Below, one piece after another: positions 44,086 to 53,330 of a DNA stretch of 64,000 bases (the first letter of the stretch is position 1; each line of letters starts with the position of its first letter). Origin of the DNA: Ectothiorhodospiraceae bacterium (GTDB taxonomy: Bacteria; Pseudomonadota; Gammaproteobacteria; HK1); contig JACKNM010000003.1 of the NCBI GenBank assembly GCA_024234875.1, positions 62,001-126,000 on the forward strand. Direction: 5' to 3'. The notes beneath the pieces were generated by a model. It was not told where the DNA came from, searched no databases, and was given only the letters and a program-made list of their open reading frames with translations. The position numbers and the translations under genes were made by a program.

Positions 44086-45255
44086 TCACGCGTACTTCAG
44101 CGCGCTCGCGGTGTTGAAGGCGACCACACGCTCGTCCGCGCCGAGCCATCCCGCCTCGCGCAGGCGCTCGAGCGCCACCAGGCAGGCCGCCCCCTCGGGG
44201 CAGATCGACAGGCCCTCGGCCGAGGCCGCGGTCGTCTGCATCGCGTGCATCGCCTCGTCGCTCACCGCGATCGCGGTGCCCTCGCTGGCCCGAATCGCAT
44301 TCAGGCAGAGGAAGTCGGCGAGCACCCGCGGCGCGCGCAGCCCGTGCACGTGGGTGGTCGGTGACTCCCAGACCTCGGCGGTCTCGGCGCCGGCCTCGAA
44401 CGCGCGCGCGAGCGGCGCGCAACCGGTCGCCTGCACGCACACCATTCGCGGGCGGCGGCGGCCGAGCCAGCCGAGCGCCTCCATCTCCTCGAACGCCTTC
44501 CACATCCCGACCAGCCCGGTGCCGCCGCCGGTCGGATAGAGGATGACGTCGGGGACGTCGCCCAGCGCCTCCACCAGCTCGTAGCCCATGGTCTTCTTGC
44601 CCTCGACGCGGTACGGCTCCTTGAACGTGGAGACGTCGAACCAGCCCTCGGTCGGCGCGCGGCGGGCGACGATGCGGGCGCAGTCGTGGAGGAAGCCGTC
44701 GACCAGGGTGAGCGCGGCGCCCGCGCGCTCGACCTCGCGTACGTTGGCGTGCTCGGCGTCGGCCGGCATGAAGACGTGGGCCGCAAGCCCGGCGCGCGCG
44801 GCGTAGGCGGCGGCCGAGCCGCCCGCGTTGCCGGCCGTCGGAATCGCCAGTGCCCGCGCACCCAGGGCCCGCGCCATGCTCACCGCGACCGACATCCCGC
44901 GGTCCTTGAAGCTTCCGAGCGGGTTGCGTGACTCGTCCTTGATCAGGAGCCCCGGGACGCCGAGCCGCCGCCCGAGTCGGGGCGTGGCGACCAGCGGGGT
45001 CAGGCCCTCGTCGAGGGTGACCGGGCCGGCGGCGCCCGGGTCGGGCAACACCTCGGCGTAGCGCCAGAGCGACCGCGCCCGAGCGTCGCGCTGACCCGGA
45101 CGTAGCGTGGCCCGCGCGCGCTCGAGGTCGTAACGCGCGAGCAACGGTGCGCCGGCGGCGCTCAGGTTGCGCAGCCCGTCGGCGTCGACCGTTTCCCCGG
45201 TTCGCGAGCACTCGAGGTGGGAGAAGGCGCTGGGCGATCGGCTCGGCGATGTCAT
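44086..45255 (-). CDS. thrC: Threonine synthase
   Basis: This 389-residue PLP enzyme converts O-phosphohomoserine to L-threonine in the cytoplasm. The N-terminus HLECSRTGETVDADGLRNLS is the zinc-ribbon-like start found in class II threonine synthases (one Cys visible). The PLP lysine is in NPLGSFKDRGM (about residue 113), and the phosphate loop is PTAGNAGGSAAAYA and later YPTGGGTGLVGMW. The ATG at 45253-45255 has GGAG seven bases upstream; an in-frame ATG at 45270 is less favoured. It is convergent with the peptide genes and divergent from chrA. It may be a family paralogue acting on another substrate, but the whole-length match is good. Confidence 0.85.
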   Translation of the reverse strand: MTSPSRSPSAFSHLECSRTGETVDADGLRNLSAAGAPLLARYDLERARATLRPGQRDARARSLWRYAEVLPDPGAAGPVTLDEGLTPLVATPRLGRRLGVPGLLIKDESRNPLGSFKDRGMSVAVSMARALGARALAIPTAGNAGGSAAAYAARAGLAAHVFMPADAEHANVREVERAGAALTLVDGFLHDCARIVARRAPTEGWFDVSTFKEPYRVEGKKTMGYELVEALGDVPDVILYPTGGGTGLVGMWKAFEEMEALGWLGRRRPRMVCVQATGCAPLARAFEAGAETAEVWESPTTHVHGLRAPRVLADFLCLNAIRASEGTAIAVSDEAMHAMQTTAASAEGLSICPEGAACLVALERLREAGWLGADERVVAFNTASALKYA

Positions 45256-45376
45256 GTCGAGGCTCCACATGCGATGCGCCAGATTGTATGGTCGCCGCCG
45301 ACCCGACGCTCGACGAGGCTCGGTGCCCGCGCGAGTGACGCGTCGTGTGTCGGGCGCCCCTCCCAGGAGAATCGAC

Positions 45377-46585
45377 ATGCAGCAGCAGGACGGACCGCCC
45401 GCGGCCGGCAGCGCGCTGGAGGTGCTGCGGGTGTTCACCCGCCTCGGCCTCACCTCGTTCGGCGGGCCGGTCGCGCACGTCGGGTACTTCCGCGCCGAGC
45501 TCGTGGAGCGCCGCGGATGGCTCGACGAGCACACCTTCGCCCAGCTCCTCGCGCTGTGCCAGTTCCTGCCGGGCCCGGCGAGCAGTCAGCTCGGTTTCGC
45601 GATCGGGCTCGTACGTGCGGGGTGGGCCGGGGCCCTCGCCGCCTTCCTCGCCTTCACCACGCCCTCGGTGGTCGCCCTGCTGGTGCTCGCGATGCTGTTG
45701 CCCGGCGAGCCCGGCACCCTCACCTCCGGGGCGCTGCACGGGCTCAAGCTGGTGGCGCTGTGCGTGGTGGCGCAAGGCGTTCTCGGGATGAGCCGCCAGC
45801 TCTGCCCGGACCCGCCGCGCGCCACCATCGCCGCGCTGACTGCCGCCGGGGTGCTCCTCGCCGGCTCCGCCTGGGCCCAGATCGTCGCCGTGGTGCTCGG
45901 TGGTGTGGCCGGCGCGCGCTGGCTCGGCGCGATCGAGCCGGTGCGCGGGACACCGCTTCGGCTGCCGCACGGGGCGGGGCTCGGACGCGTGCTGCTGGTG
46001 GCCTTCGCGGTGCTGCTGGTCGGGTTGCCGATGCTGGCGGCCACCGATGGCGGCGCGACGGTCGCCGTCGTCGATGCCTTCTACCGCGCCGGGGCCCTGG
46101 TGTTCGGCGGCGGCCACGTCGTGCTGCCCCTGCTCGAGGAGGCGGTGGTCGCACCGGGTTGGGTGAGCGCCGACGACTTCCTCGCCGGCTACGGGGCGGC
46201 GCAGGCGGTTCCGGGGCCGATGTTCACCCTCGCCGCCTTTCTCGGCGCGCGTCTCGACGGTGGCGCCGGCGGCATCGGCGGCGCGCTGCTCGCGACCGGG
46301 GCGATCTTCCTGCCCGGGTTCCTGCTCCTTGCCGGCGCGCTACCGCTGTGGAGCGCGCTGGCGAGTCGCCCGGGCGCGGCGCGCGCGGTGGCGGGCGTCA
46401 ACGCGGCGGTGGTCGGACTGCTCGGCGCCGCGCTCTACGACCCGGTGTGGACCAGCGCGGTGCGTGGTCCGGTCGACGTCGCCATCGCGCTCGCCGGCCT
46501 CGTCGCCCTCACCGCGTGGCGCGCGCCGGCGCTGGCGGTGGTGGCGTGGTGCCTGGCGGCGAGCGCGGTGGCGGCGGTGCTCTGA
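45377..46585 (+). CDS. chrA: Chromate transporter ChrA (two-domain CHR)
   Basis: This 402-residue membrane protein has two homologous CHR domains. N-terminal signature: FTRLGLTSFGGPVAHVGYF and LALCQFLPGPASSQLGFAIG. C-terminal signature: GALVFGGGHVVLPLLEEAVV and AAQAVPGPMFTLAAFLGA. This fits the long-type ChrA that exports chromate from the cytoplasm (or in general moves oxyanions). The ATG at 45377 has AGGAGA at 45365-45370. It is divergent from thrC and converges on the DUF4387 gene with a 21-bp gap. Confidence 0.92.
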   Translation: MQQQDGPPAAGSALEVLRVFTRLGLTSFGGPVAHVGYFRAELVERRGWLDEHTFAQLLALCQFLPGPASSQLGFAIGLVRAGWAGALAAFLAFTTPSVVALLVLAMLLPGEPGTLTSGALHGLKLVALCVVAQGVLGMSRQLCPDPPRATIAALTAAGVLLAGSAWAQIVAVVLGGVAGARWLGAIEPVRGTPLRLPHGAGLGRVLLVAFAVLLVGLPMLAATDGGATVAVVDAFYRAGALVFGGGHVVLPLLEEAVVAPGWVSADDFLAGYGAAQAVPGPMFTLAAFLGARLDGGAGGIGGALLATGAIFLPGFLLLAGALPLWSALASRPGAARAVAGVNAAVVGLLGAALYDPVWTSAVRGPVDVAIALAGLVALTAWRAPALAVVAWCLAASAVAAVL

Positions 46586-46606
46586 GCGCTGGCTGGTGGC
46601 GGCTCG

Positions 46607-46927
46607 TCAGACCGGCACCTCGAGGTCGAGCAGTGGCCCGTACTGCTGGGCACCGAAGATGTCGGGGTCGCCGGCGCTGCCGCTCGGGCGCTCGCGCAGG
46701 ATGGTGAACTTGATCGCGCAGGCCGGATCGAAGGCGACGAAATCGGTGATCCGGTTCTGCGAGATGCCGAGCAGCTTCGCCATCGTCTCGCGCGTGATGG
46801 CGCCGCTCTCGCGCACCAGGTGATAGGACGCCAGGTCCGGGAAGATGATGTCGAACGTGATCTTGTCGACGCCGGCGTTCTTGCTGCGAATGGTCTTCGC
46901 GATCTCGACGAGCTTCTTGGTTGCCAT
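46607..46927 (-). CDS. DUF4387-family protein
   Basis: This 106-residue protein matches the DUF4387 family, which commonly follows AtuA-like genes and is implicated with them in acyl-CoA or acyclic-terpene/propionyl-type side pathways. Key segments are LVEIAKTIRSKNAGVDKITFDII, the YHLVRESGAITRETMAKLLGI core and FDPACAIKFTILRE. Two starts are possible: ATG at 46925-46927, or a GTG at 46934-46936 overlapping the AtuA stop (GTGA). I used the ATG. The biochemical role is unknown; the tight link with AtuA suggests a subunit. Confidence 0.85.
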   Translation of the reverse strand: MATKKLVEIAKTIRSKNAGVDKITFDIIFPDLASYHLVRESGAITRETMAKLLGISQNRITDFVAFDPACAIKFTILRERPSGSAGDPDIFGAQQYGPLLDLEVPV

Positions 46928-46932
46928 CTCTC

Positions 46933-48294
46933 TCACTCACCCACGCGCTCGATGTGGGTCGGGAACGGCGTGAGTCCGTCGTCGACGCGCATCGTGTGGT
47001 TGACGGTCCAGGTGTAGGCAGGGCTCGCTCGCATCACCTCGTCGAGCAGGAACGAGACCCCGCCGGCGGTCCCCTTCACTGCCGGGAGCCGCGCGTAGAA
47101 CAGCTGCCGCGTGCCGGTCATCGCCACCTCCTCGGCCATCTCCGCGGTCGGCGCGACACCTTGCACCACGATGCAGAGCTCGTGTCCCGGTCGGTCGCGC
47201 AGCGGTTCCATCGCGCCCATGATCCCGTCGCGGCCGAACACGTTGTAGTGCAGCTCGTAGCCGGTGTCGCCGAAGCGCTCGCGGACCTGGGCGCGCGCCC
47301 AGGCGATGACCTCGTCGACGTGCGCGATGGTGTAGGGATCGCGAATGCCGGCGATGCCGACGAAGCGCTCGCCCACCTTGCCCGCGCCCTCGAGCTTGAC
47401 CCGGATCTGTGGCGCCGGCACGAAGCGCGCGCCGGTGACGCGGGTGGTCTTCTCGGCCACCTGCGCGTAGTGGCAGTGGCTCATGTCGAGCATGCCGCCG
47501 GCGACGAACTCGTGGAACGGATTGGAGCGCTCGTACATCGCATGACCGGCGACCGAGGCGATGGTGCAGCGTTGCCCGGGGTGCATCGCGGTGACCTCGA
47601 CCGCGTCGTGTGACACCTCGCCGAGGACCGTCTCCTTGGCGCCATACGGCTCGGCGCAGAACGAGGCACACTCGAGCACCTTGCCGAGGTAGTAGGCCTG
47701 GGACTCCGGAAAGCCGTGATGGAGCGCGGCGGCGGCGAAGATCGCACTGTCGCTGCTGCGCCCGCCGATGATCACGTCGGCGCCGCGCTCGAGCAGGTGG
47801 CGGAACGGGTGCACGCCGGCCATCGCCACGATGTGGTCGGTGGCGTCGAGCTCCGCCTCGGTGAGCGGCCCGCGCCCGTCGAGTCCCTCGACGGTGTCGC
47901 CGGTGCGGATGCGGTCGCGCACGGTGTCGTGCGAGACCTCCGAGTAGAAGGTGCCGAGGGTGAACGGCGCGAGGCGATGCTCACGAGCGATGTCGCGGAT
48001 CATCTCGACGTAGCGGTCGACGCGGCTGTTCGAGCCGGTGTCGCCGGAGCTGCCGATGATCATCGGCACGCCGATCTCGCGCGCCGCGAGCAGCATCTGC
48101 TCGAGATCGTGGCGCTGCCAGGCCTCGGGGCTGGTCGAGGTATCGGACCCGAGCGGCACCGGGCCGACGTCGTCGCTGCCGGAGTCGGCGGCGATGTAGT
48201 CCGGCCGCGCCGCGACGCCGAGCCGAAAGCTCTCGACCTTCAGCGGCGCGAAGCCGAGGTGCCCGTTGGGGCAGATGATCTTCAGGGATTTCAT
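46933..48294 (-). CDS. AtuA-family acyclic terpene utilization protein
   Basis: This 453-residue protein is of the AtuA (DUF1446-type) family. It starts MKSLKIICPNGHLGFAPLK, has YIAADSGSDDVGPVPLGSD, MIIGSSGDTGSNSRVDR and HPFRHLLERGADVIIGGRSSD, typical of the family. AtuA was named from acyclic terpene catabolism, but members often occur without that pathway, so function here is open. The ATG at 48292-48294 has GGAG nine bases upstream; a GTG three codons earlier is also in frame. The next gene downstream is DUF4387 (close coupling). It lies 94 bp downstream of the sigma-54 regulator on the same strand, so it may belong to the same long operon. Confidence 0.85.
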   Translation of the reverse strand: MKSLKIICPNGHLGFAPLKVESFRLGVAARPDYIAADSGSDDVGPVPLGSDTSTSPEAWQRHDLEQMLLAAREIGVPMIIGSSGDTGSNSRVDRYVEMIRDIAREHRLAPFTLGTFYSEVSHDTVRDRIRTGDTVEGLDGRGPLTEAELDATDHIVAMAGVHPFRHLLERGADVIIGGRSSDSAIFAAAALHHGFPESQAYYLGKVLECASFCAEPYGAKETVLGEVSHDAVEVTAMHPGQRCTIASVAGHAMYERSNPFHEFVAGGMLDMSHCHYAQVAEKTTRVTGARFVPAPQIRVKLEGAGKVGERFVGIAGIRDPYTIAHVDEVIAWARAQVRERFGDTGYELHYNVFGRDGIMGAMEPLRDRPGHELCIVVQGVAPTAEMAEEVAMTGTRQLFYARLPAVKGTAGGVSFLLDEVMRASPAYTWTVNHTMRVDDGLTPFPTHIERVGE

Positions 48295-48388
48295 GGCTGT
48301 CACTCCGCCGCGTCCTCGCTGGCATTCGGATACCGGGCGACGCGCGCGAGGGCGCGCGTCACGCTGATGTCGATGGTCGGCCGGCCGC

Positions 48389-49387
48389 TCACTCGCGGGT
48401 CACGCCGAGCTTGCTCATCTGATGGCGCAGCGCGTGGCGGCTGAGGCCGAGGCGTCGCGCGGCGCGGCCGACGCTGCCGTCGCTCCGCACCAGCGCCTCG
48501 CGCACCAGCTCGCGCTGGAAACGCGCCGTCGCCTGGTGGAAGTCCTCCGCGCCGACGCGCGCCGGCGTCGGGTCGGCGCTGCTCGCGGTGGGGGATGGAC
48601 CGCGCTCGACCTCGCGCATGATCCGCGGCGGGATGTGACGGACGTCGATTCGCGCGTCGTCCTCCAACGCGACGATGCGCTCGAGCAGGTTCTCGAGCTC
48701 ACGCACGTTGCCGGGCCAGTGGTAGGCACGGAAGACCTCCTCCACCGCCGGCGCCCAGCCGTTGATCCGCCGCCGATAACGCTCGCCCAGCTCGCGCAGG
48801 AAGTGCTCGGTGAGCACCATGCAGTCCTCGCCGCGGTCGCGCAGCGGCGGCAGGTTCACCGCCACCACCTGGAGCCGGTAGTAGAGGTCGTCGCGAAAGC
48901 GACCCTCGCGCACCTCGGTGAAGAGGATGCGGTTGGTGGCGGCGATGAAGCGCACGTCGACCTCGATCGAGCGCACCGAGCCGATGCGGCGAAAGCGCTG
49001 GGTGTCGAGCAGGGTCAGGAGCTTGGCCTGCACCACGTGGTCGAGCTCGCGGATCTCGTCGAGGAAGACGGTGCCACCGTTCGCCGCCTCGATGAGCCCG
49101 GTCTTGCGCGTGGCGGCGCCGGTGAACGCGCCCTTCTCGTGCCCGAAGAGCTCGGACTCGACCAGTCCACCGGGGATCGCGCCGCAGTTGATGTCGATGA
49201 ACTCGCGCTGGCTTCGCGGTGACTGGGCGTGGATCATCCGCGCCACCAGACCCTTGCCGGTCCCGGTCTCGCCGTAGACCAGGACCGCGCGTGTCGGGCT
49301 CTCGCCGATGCGGCGCACCAGCCGGCGCACCGCCTCGATGGGAGCGGAGGTGCCGATGAGCTCGAGCGCCGGGCGGGCCGCGGTCAT
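48389..49387 (-). CDS. Sigma-54-dependent transcriptional activator without sensor domain
   Basis: This 332-residue bacterial enhancer-binding protein has the AAA+ domain at the very N-terminus (ELIGTSAPIEAVRRLVRRIG, Walker A GETGTGKG, sigma-54 contact loop GAFTGA, Walker B-type FLDEIREL) and a C-terminal Fis-type helix-turn-helix (GSVGRAARRLGLSRHALRHQ, about 300-325). No receiver, GAF or PAS domain precedes the AAA+ module, as in PspF, so control must be by a partner protein or by its own expression. It ends the peptide-transporter operon: its start is only 4 bp beyond the C45 hydrolase stop. The upstream region of that operon has a consensus sigma-54 promoter and a large inverted repeat, so it probably activates its own operon. 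Confidence 0.93.
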   Translation of the reverse strand: MTAARPALELIGTSAPIEAVRRLVRRIGESPTRAVLVYGETGTGKGLVARMIHAQSPRSQREFIDINCGAIPGGLVESELFGHEKGAFTGAATRKTGLIEAANGGTVFLDEIRELDHVVQAKLLTLLDTQRFRRIGSVRSIEVDVRFIAATNRILFTEVREGRFRDDLYYRLQVVAVNLPPLRDRGEDCMVLTEHFLRELGERYRRRINGWAPAVEEVFRAYHWPGNVRELENLLERIVALEDDARIDVRHIPPRIMREVERGPSPTASSADPTPARVGAEDFHQATARFQRELVREALVRSDGSVGRAARRLGLSRHALRHQMSKLGVTRE

Positions 49388-49391
49388 GGGC

Positions 49392-50450
49392 TCAGTCGAA
49401 CCCGATCTCGACCCAGGGCGTCGAGCACGGGATGTCGGGGGTGTAGCGCATGGTTCGGCGTGCGCAGTCGAAGATCACCGCCGAGAGGGTGCGGAAGCCG
49501 AGCGCCTCCTGATGCCGACACAGCCCGGCGCCCGCTTCGCTGTCGTGTGAGGCCATCACCGCGGGCATGTGGTCGGCGCGCCCCGGCGCGGCGGCGAGCG
49601 CGGACTCCACGGTCTCGAGGCGCGCGCGCGAGTTCGCCGCGGCGCGCTCGTCCGGCTCGCGCCGCCCCGGTCCGGGGAGTCGGAAGTGGTTGGTGCGCGC
49701 GACGCTACCACGAGTCACTCCGGTGCTCACGGCCGCGGGGTGCCCGAGGTCGACCGCGGCCAGGGCGCCGCCGGCGTCGGCGAGGACCAGCGAGCCGCCG
49801 CCGACGTGGGGTACCGCGTGGAGCAGCTCCAGCGCCTCGGCGACGTCTGCGCAGGTGGCGAGCAGACGGGTCATCAGCAGGTAGCGCAGCCAGCCTCGTC
49901 CGTGGTCGGCGCAACCGATCTGCGTGTCGGCGACGGCGAGGCCGTCGGAGTTCATCCCGCTCGAGTAGGCGCCGGGGCTGCCGAGGCTGCCGACACACAG
50001 CATCGTCCGTCCGCCCCAGGCGGGGTCGCATTGTCTGAGCACGCGCTGCAACGCGCCGTGCTCACCACGGAAGTCCCGGTTCTTGCCGACGGCCGCGCCG
50101 CCGTCGTCCAGCGTCACCGCCCACGCGCTGCAACCGTCGGCGGTCGCCAGGTCGGCGATCACACCGAGATGGAGATAGTCATGCAGCGCGCGCGGCTCGA
50201 TGCCGAGGCCGGTCGCGATACCGGCGATCTCGGCCATCTCCGGCGCGCAGGTCTCGTGGCCGAACGCCCACTGGGCATCGAGCAGGGTGCGCGCCGCGGC
50301 ACGCTCGCGGATTGCTGCCGCGAGCGCGAGTCGGTGGTGGACCGCGTCGACCACCGCCGCTTGCAGGGTGCCGGCGGCGAGCGCGTGCATGTGGCCACGG
50401 GTCGCGGGGTCGCCGTCGAGTCGGATCGGGGTGTGGGCGAGGGCGTTCAT
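49392..50450 (-). CDS. C45-family autoproteolytic acyltransferase/hydrolase
   Basis: This 352-residue protein is of the acyl-coenzyme A:6-aminopenicillanic-acid acyltransferase (C45) Ntn-hydrolase family. The predicted nucleophile after self-cleavage is Cys107 in ATADGCSAWAV, and the following VGKNRDFRGEHGALQRV and GMNSDGLAVADTQIG segments are conserved in the family. Members hydrolyse or transfer amide-linked acyl groups. It overlaps the ABC ATPase gene upstream (ATGA at 50447-50450) and the sigma-54 regulator follows after 4 bp. So an imported peptide or amide is a plausible substrate (inference). No signal peptide is seen. Confidence 0.87.
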   Translation of the reverse strand: MNALAHTPIRLDGDPATRGHMHALAAGTLQAAVVDAVHHRLALAAAIRERAAARTLLDAQWAFGHETCAPEMAEIAGIATGLGIEPRALHDYLHLGVIADLATADGCSAWAVTLDDGGAAVGKNRDFRGEHGALQRVLRQCDPAWGGRTMLCVGSLGSPGAYSSGMNSDGLAVADTQIGCADHGRGWLRYLLMTRLLATCADVAEALELLHAVPHVGGGSLVLADAGGALAAVDLGHPAAVSTGVTRGSVARTNHFRLPGPGRREPDERAAANSRARLETVESALAAAPGRADHMPAVMASHDSEAGAGLCRHQEALGFRTLSAVIFDCARRTMRYTPDIPCSTPWVEIGFD

Positions 50451-51451
50451 GTCACCAGATGACAGCGCACCCGATGACCGGGGCGCACGGCGGTGGTCGC
50501 CGGGGCCTCGCGCGCGCAACGCGCGACCGCAACCGGGCAACGTGGATGGAACTTGCAGCCGGGTGGCGGTGCCACCGGCGAGGGTAGATCGCCCTGCAGA
50601 CGCTGGCGTCGAGCGCCGCCGGGTGTGCCCTCGATGCGCGGCACCGAGGCGAGCAGCGACTGTGTGTAGGGGTGGCGCGGATCGCCGAGCACCGCGTCGC
50701 GCGGCCCTTCCTCGACGATCTCGCCGAGATACATCACCGCGATGCGGTCGCTCACGTGCCCGATCACCGCGATGTCGTGCGAGATGAACAGATAGGTGAG
50801 GCCGAGCTCGCGCTTGAGCCGGCCGAGCAGACCGATGATCTGCGCCTGCACCGATACGTCGAGGGCAGAGACCGGCTCGTCGCAGACCACGAAGTCGGGC
50901 TCGAGCATCAGGGCTCGCGCGATGCCGATGCGCTGGCGCTGCCCGCCGGAGAACTGGTGTGGATAGCGGCGCAGGTGCTCCGGGCCGAGCCCCACCGCCT
51001 GCAGCATCGCGCCCACGCGGTCGGCGAGCTCGGGACCGCTCGCCAGCGCGTGCAGGCGTAGCGGCGTCGCCAGCAGCTCGAGCACGCTCTTCCTCGGGTT
51101 CAGCGAGGCGTAGGGGTCCTGGAAGATGATCTGCAGCCGTCGGCGCAGGCGCTTCAGCTCGAGCGGGGAGAGCGTGGCGAGGTCGGTCCCGTCGAAGCGG
51201 ACGCTGCCGGCGGTCGGCTCGTGGAGTCGAATCGCGACCCGACCGAGCGTGCTCTTGCCGCAGCCGCTCTCGCCGATCAGACCGACGGTCTCGCCGCGCC
51301 GGATGTCCAGATCGACACCGTTCACCGCCTGCACCAGCACGCCGGGGTTCCCGGTCAGTCGTCCCCACAGCCCGCGGCGCGAGTCGTAGTGCCTGGTCAG
51401 GCCTCGCATCTCGACCAGCGCCGGCGCCGCCGTGATCGCGCTCGTGCTCAT
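50447..51451 (-). CDS. Peptide-type ABC importer ATPase (DppF/OppF type)
   Basis: This 334-residue ATP-binding protein has Walker A GESGCGKSTLGRVA, the Q-loop IIFQDPYASLNPR, ABC signature FSGGQRQRIGIARAL, Walker B LEPDFVVCDEPVSALD and the Opp/Dpp C-terminal Cys-rich motif CKFHPRCPVAVARC, which often binds an Fe-S cluster. It is the OppF-type partner of the OppD-type gene upstream (ATGA overlap at 51448-51451) and overlaps the C45 gene downstream. Confidence 0.94.
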   Translation of the reverse strand: MSTSAITAAPALVEMRGLTRHYDSRRGLWGRLTGNPGVLVQAVNGVDLDIRRGETVGLIGESGCGKSTLGRVAIRLHEPTAGSVRFDGTDLATLSPLELKRLRRRLQIIFQDPYASLNPRKSVLELLATPLRLHALASGPELADRVGAMLQAVGLGPEHLRRYPHQFSGGQRQRIGIARALMLEPDFVVCDEPVSALDVSVQAQIIGLLGRLKRELGLTYLFISHDIAVIGHVSDRIAVMYLGEIVEEGPRDAVLGDPRHPYTQSLLASVPRIEGTPGGARRQRLQGDLPSPVAPPPGCKFHPRCPVAVARCAREAPATTAVRPGHRVRCHLVT

Positions 51452-52443
51452 CGCCCACCCTCGGCGAGGACGCAGCGCACCGCCCGCTCCCCAGCCAGCG
51501 GGACCATCGGCACCTCGCTCGTGCAGCGCGCCTCGGCCACGGTGCAGCGCTCGCGAAACCGACAGCCCGGTGGCAGGTCGACCAGGTCCGGCACCCGGCC
51601 GTCGATCGGGTCGAGCGGTGCGTCGAGCGCGGACAGCCGGGGGATGGATGCGAGCAGGCCTCGCGTGTAGGGATGCTCGGGGGCGTCGATGAGCGCGCGG
51701 GTCGGCGCGGTCTCGACCACCTGGCCCGCGTACATCACCACCACCCGGTCGCAGTGCTCGGCGACCACCGCCAGATCGTGGGTGATCAGCACCACGCTCA
51801 TGCCGAGCTCGGTCCGCAGCGTGGAGATGAGGTCCAGCACCTGGGCCTGGATCGTCACGTCGAGCGCGGTGGTCGGCTCGTCGGCGATCAGGAGCCTCGG
51901 CCGGCAGGCGAGCGCGATGGCGATCATGATGCGTTGGCGCATGCCGCCGGAGAACTGGTGCGGGTAGTCGTCGAGCCGCTTCGCCGCCGAGGGGATCCCG
52001 ACCAGATCCATCATCTCCAAGGCGCGCGCCCGGGCCTGGGCCCGGCGCTGCCGCGCGCTCCCGTCGAGGCTCGCGTCGTGCTCGAGGACCACCTCCATGA
52101 TCTGGTCGGCGACGGTGTAGGCCGGGTTCAGCGCGGTCAGCGCGTCCTGCATGGTCATCGCCATGTCGCGACCGCGCAGCGCACGGAAGCGCGCCTCGTC
52201 GAGGGTGGTGAGCTCCTGGTCGAGGAATCGAATCGAGCCGCCGGCGATGCGACCCGGCGGCTTCACCAGCCCCATCACGCTCGCGAAGGTGACGCTCTTG
52301 CCGCAGCCGGACTCTCCGACCACGCCGAGGCACTCCCCCGGCAGCACCTCGAGGTCGACACCGTCCACTGCCGTCACCATCCCGTGACGGGTCGCGAAGG
52401 TGGTGCGCAGCCCGCGCACCGAGAGGATCGGCGGCGCGCTCAT
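51448..52443 (-). CDS. Peptide-type ABC importer ATPase (DppD/OppD type)
   Basis: This 331-residue ATPase begins PPILSVRGLRTTFATRHGMV, with Walker A GESGCGKSVTFASVMG, signature FSGGMRQRIMIAIAL, Walker B LLIADEPTTALDVTIQ and the C-terminal CRFRERCTVAEARC motif. The GRIAGGSIRFLDQELTTL and DALTALNPAYTV segments place it in the OppD/DppD clade. It couples to the DppF-type gene and to the permease gene, both by 4-bp overlaps. Confidence 0.94.
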   Translation of the reverse strand: MSAPPILSVRGLRTTFATRHGMVTAVDGVDLEVLPGECLGVVGESGCGKSVTFASVMGLVKPPGRIAGGSIRFLDQELTTLDEARFRALRGRDMAMTMQDALTALNPAYTVADQIMEVVLEHDASLDGSARQRRAQARARALEMMDLVGIPSAAKRLDDYPHQFSGGMRQRIMIAIALACRPRLLIADEPTTALDVTIQAQVLDLISTLRTELGMSVVLITHDLAVVAEHCDRVVVMYAGQVVETAPTRALIDAPEHPYTRGLLASIPRLSALDAPLDPIDGRVPDLVDLPPGCRFRERCTVAEARCTSEVPMVPLAGERAVRCVLAEGGR

Positions 52444-53330
52444 CGACGCATGCGCGGATCGAAGGCGTCGCGCAGGCCCTGGCTCACGACGTTGATCGAG
52501 AGCACCAGCACCAGGATCGCGAGGCCGGGAAAGGTGCTCACCCACCAGGCGTCGAGCATGAAGGCGCGTCCGTCGGCGACCATCGAGCCCCATGACGCGG
52601 TGGGTGGCTGCACCCCGAGACCGAGGAAGGAGAGGCTCGCCTCGAGGATGATGACGTGCGCCATACGCACGGTGGAGACCACGATCACCGGCGACAGGAT
52701 GTTCGGCAGGATCTCGCGCCACATGATGTATCGCGACGATCCGCCGAGCGCGCGCGCGGCTTCCACGTACTCGAGCTCGCGCGCGGCGAGCGTCTCCCCG
52801 CGCACCACTCGGCAGGGGATCACCCATTCCTTGTAGGCGAGCGCGAGGATGATGTTCTGAAGCCCCGGTCCGGTCATCGCGATCAACGCGATGGCGAAGA
52901 TGAGGTAGGGAAAGCCGAGCAAGATGTCGACCAGGCGCGAGATGGCGACGTCGACCCATCCGCGAAGGTAGCCGGCAGCGAGTCCCGCGAGCACGCCGAT
53001 GGTGGTGGCGACCAGGATCACCGCGGCGCCGATGAAGATCGAGATGCGCGCGCCGTAGATGATCCGCGACGCGATGTCGCGACCGAGCGCGTCGCAGCCG
53101 AGGAGGTAGGCGATCTCGCCGCCCTCCATCCAGGCCGGAGGCTGCAGCCGCCGGAACAGGTCGGCCTCGTTCGGGTCGTGCGGGGCGACCAGTGGCGCCG
53201 CGATGGCCAGCACCACGCAGCCGAGGACCAGCACCGCGCAGGTGAGCGAGAGCTTGCTGGCGGCGAAGGCGGCGAGGTTCTCCAGCACCGGAGAGCGCGC
53301 CGGGCGGGCGGCGGCGGGCACCGCGCTCAC
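52440..53330 (-). CDS. Peptide-type ABC importer permease (DppC type)
   Basis: This 296-residue inner-membrane permease has an N-terminal helix in a short cytoplasmic lead, the HDPNEADLFRRLQPPAW region typical of OppC/DppC, and the EAA loop EYVEAARALGGSSRYIMWRE contacting the ATPases, then LSFLGLGVQPPTASWGSMV near the C-terminus. Its start overlaps the DppB-type stop (53327-53330) and its stop overlaps the DppD-type start. Confidence 0.94.
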   Translation of the reverse strand: MSAVPAAARPARSPVLENLAAFAASKLSLTCAVLVLGCVVLAIAAPLVAPHDPNEADLFRRLQPPAWMEGGEIAYLLGCDALGRDIASRIIYGARISIFIGAAVILVATTIGVLAGLAAGYLRGWVDVAISRLVDILLGFPYLIFAIALIAMTGPGLQNIILALAYKEWVIPCRVVRGETLAARELEYVEAARALGGSSRYIMWREILPNILSPVIVVSTVRMAHVIILEASLSFLGLGVQPPTASWGSMVADGRAFMLDAWWVSTFPGLAILVLVLSINVVSQGLRDAFDPRMRR

